Positions 6,540-7,513 of a stretch of DNA of 7,513 nucleotides are shown piece by piece; position 1 is the first letter of the stretch; every line of letters begins with the position of its first letter. This stretch comes from JAGOBX01 sp017999075 [NCBI: Candidatus Babelota bacterium] (lineage in GTDB: Bacteria; JAGOBX01): the NCBI GenBank assembly GCA_017999075.1, contig JAGOBX010000162.1:1-7513 (forward strand), written 5' to 3'. A program made the position numbers and the translations under genes. The notes under the pieces are model-generated. The model did no database searches and was not told where the DNA came from. It was given only the letters and a program-made list of their open reading frames with translations.

Positions 6540-6568
6540 ATTAAAGTATTATTGTCATTTTTTGTCAA
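6540..6568 (-). promoter_or_regulatory. Sigma-70-type promoter of the first integrase
   Basis: On the minus strand TTGACA (6568-6563) precedes TTTAAT (6545-6540) by 17 bases: perfect -35, one mismatch in the -10. It lies in the 92-base gap between the two integrase genes, so the downstream one can be transcribed independently, although read-through from the upstream one is also possible. Confidence 0.65.
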
Positions 6569-6591
6569 GAAAATTATATTAAAAAATGAAT

Positions 6592-7513
6592 TTAAATAGC
6601 AGACACCCTGACAGAATCAGCCGCAATATCATTAAAACGCAAAATATCGTTTCTATCTACTAATTTTTTTTCTCTATAAAAATCAAAATCACACGGTAAT
6701 TTAAATATATCATTTCTTATTATTTCCATATTTGTCCACAAATAATTTTTTAATGTTCCCTCTGGTAATTTTCCAAGCAGAAAATTTATATGCGTTTCGT
6801 TCACATCTTTATTTGACAACTCAGAGGCAAAAGTATGACGAAATTGAATAGGCGTATATTTATTACATATCTTCTTGAACTTTTTACTCATCGAGGCAAC
6901 TAAATTTTCCCGCGAACCATTATACTCAAAAATATAGCCGTTATCTCTATTTTGCAAATATATTTTCTCAACCGCCGGTAATATTGGGATATATGTAGTT
7001 CTATTAAATAATCTTAATTTATGGTCTTTAACCGCAAAGCACTTCACACCATTTTCTATCGCAATATTTTCAAAAGATAAATATTTTAAATCCACAGGTC
7101 TTAGCCCTGTCAAATATATCAGCAAACAATATTTAAATAAAATCTCATTGGTTTCATATATCTTTTCTTGTAACAGTGCCAACTCTTGACTTTCAATCGG
7201 TTTCTTTGTTTTTTCAATTACATTTGCCGGAATTTTTACATCGTCATCATCAAAAGGATTCAAAGATATAAAATTTAATTTTAACGCTTTTTTCAAGATT
7301 AAATTTAATAGGATACAATATTTCCTTATGGTTGAAAAACTTTTACCCTTTCCAATCAAAGTTTTTTTTACAAAATTATAACCCGCCCCGCCGACTTTGA
7401 ATTTTTCAATTAATTCATTTATCATATCCGCATCAATACCTTTTATTTTTTTATTTTCAAAATGCTTTTTTAATATTTCAAGTTTGTATTTTTCATTAAT
7501 ATGTGTTTCAACC
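6592..7513 (-). CDS. Tyrosine recombinase / integrase (second of two), 5' partial
   Basis: The frame is open to the window edge: 29 more codons precede the ATG at 7425 (they include EKYKLEILKKHF), and they match the core-binding helices expected there, so 7425 is not the true start. Numbering from that ATG, the catalytic residues are R109 (TGLR), probably K136 (KDHK), R196 (IQFRHTF) and Y228 (KNYLW). Box II histidine is I193 and box III histidine is K219 (LLGK). The spacing R196-K219-Y228 equals that of the neighbouring integrase (R312-K335-Y344). The two proteins align from S(A/F)xTxRKYC through to a shared KLP, so they are paralogs, though clearly diverged. The tail after KLP (about 33 residues) is unrelated to the other's. 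Same strand and upstream of the first integrase, with 92 bases between. Confidence 0.9.
   Translation of the reverse strand, partial: VETHINEKYKLEILKKHFENKKIKGIDADMINELIEKFKVGGAGYNFVKKTLIGKGKSFSTIRKYCILLNLILKKALKLNFISLNPFDDDDVKIPANVIEKTKKPIESQELALLQEKIYETNEILFKYCLLIYLTGLRPVDLKYLSFENIAIENGVKCFAVKDHKLRLFNRTTYIPILPAVEKIYLQNRDNGYIFEYNGSRENLVASMSKKFKKICNKYTPIQFRHTFASELSNKDVNETHINFLLGKLPEGTLKNYLWTNMEIIRNDIFKLPCDFDFYREKKLVDRNDILRFNDIAADSVRVSAI

Larger units (their letters stand above)
5275..7513. mobile_element. Presumed end of an integrative element at a tRNA-Val attachment sequence
   Basis: A tRNA 3' fragment followed by a convergent integrase and a second integrase is the typical left end of an integrated element. 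The other end is outside the window. The tRNA here is incomplete, so this could equally be the boundary between two elements inserted one after the other. The left boundary is placed at the first tRNA-like base. Confidence 0.5.

Noticed and set aside
52-7513. The 9-mer GTTTCAACC near both window ends (52-60 and 7505-7513) as a flanking repeat
   Set aside because: Both copies lie inside unrelated coding sequence, on opposite coding strands, and nine matching bases are too few to exclude chance.

Overview
This 7.5 kb window is strongly AT-rich (about 30% G+C by eye). Its genes are mostly accessory ones, and several are broken. Spacing, ribosome binding sites (AAGGA, GGAGGTG), TTGACA-type promoters and a rho-independent terminator show it is bacterial. 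The mix suggests an anaerobic or host-associated bacterium: AAA_14/DUF4143 ATPases, an AlbA_2 protein and tyrosine recombinases beside a tRNA. The sequence alone does not fix the phylum. TAA and TAG both act as stops in the intact genes, so the standard bacterial code is used.

Layout. (1) 1-1479 (+): an AlbA_2 / GHKL ATP-binding protein, cut by the window start and split by one in-frame TAA at 514. (2) 1480-1796: gene-free, apart from an A/T hairpin next to the following gene's stop. (3) 1797-3104 (-): an AAA_14/DUF4143 ATPase. It has a clear promoter, and a perfect 13-bp-arm palindrome lies over the -10 element and predicted start site. (4) 3290-3887 (+): the decayed remains of a hypothetical gene, with an internal TAA and at least one frameshift. 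(5) 3918-5144 (+): a second, clearly different AAA_14/DUF4143 ATPase. (6) 5145-5347: a junction with no intact gene, holding the 3' part of a tRNA-Val(UAC) gene from the anticodon stem to CCA, plus paired TGGTCG repeats. (7) 5348-6499 (-) and 6592-7513 (-): two paralogous tyrosine recombinases, the second cut by the window end.

How it fits together. The tRNA fragment with a convergent integrase 24 bp beyond its CCA is the usual look of an attachment site used by an integrative element. The upstream half of the tRNA is missing, so this is probably not the end that restores the tRNA. It fits better as a junction between two elements inserted in tandem, or as a rearranged end. The broken genes and solitary ATPases to the left then look like ageing cargo or a decaying integration hot spot. 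I see no multi-gene operon and no convincing new biochemical system. The most interesting signals are the att-like junction with its repeats, two recombinases that both lack the two usual catalytic histidines, and the operator-like palindrome over the ATPase promoter.
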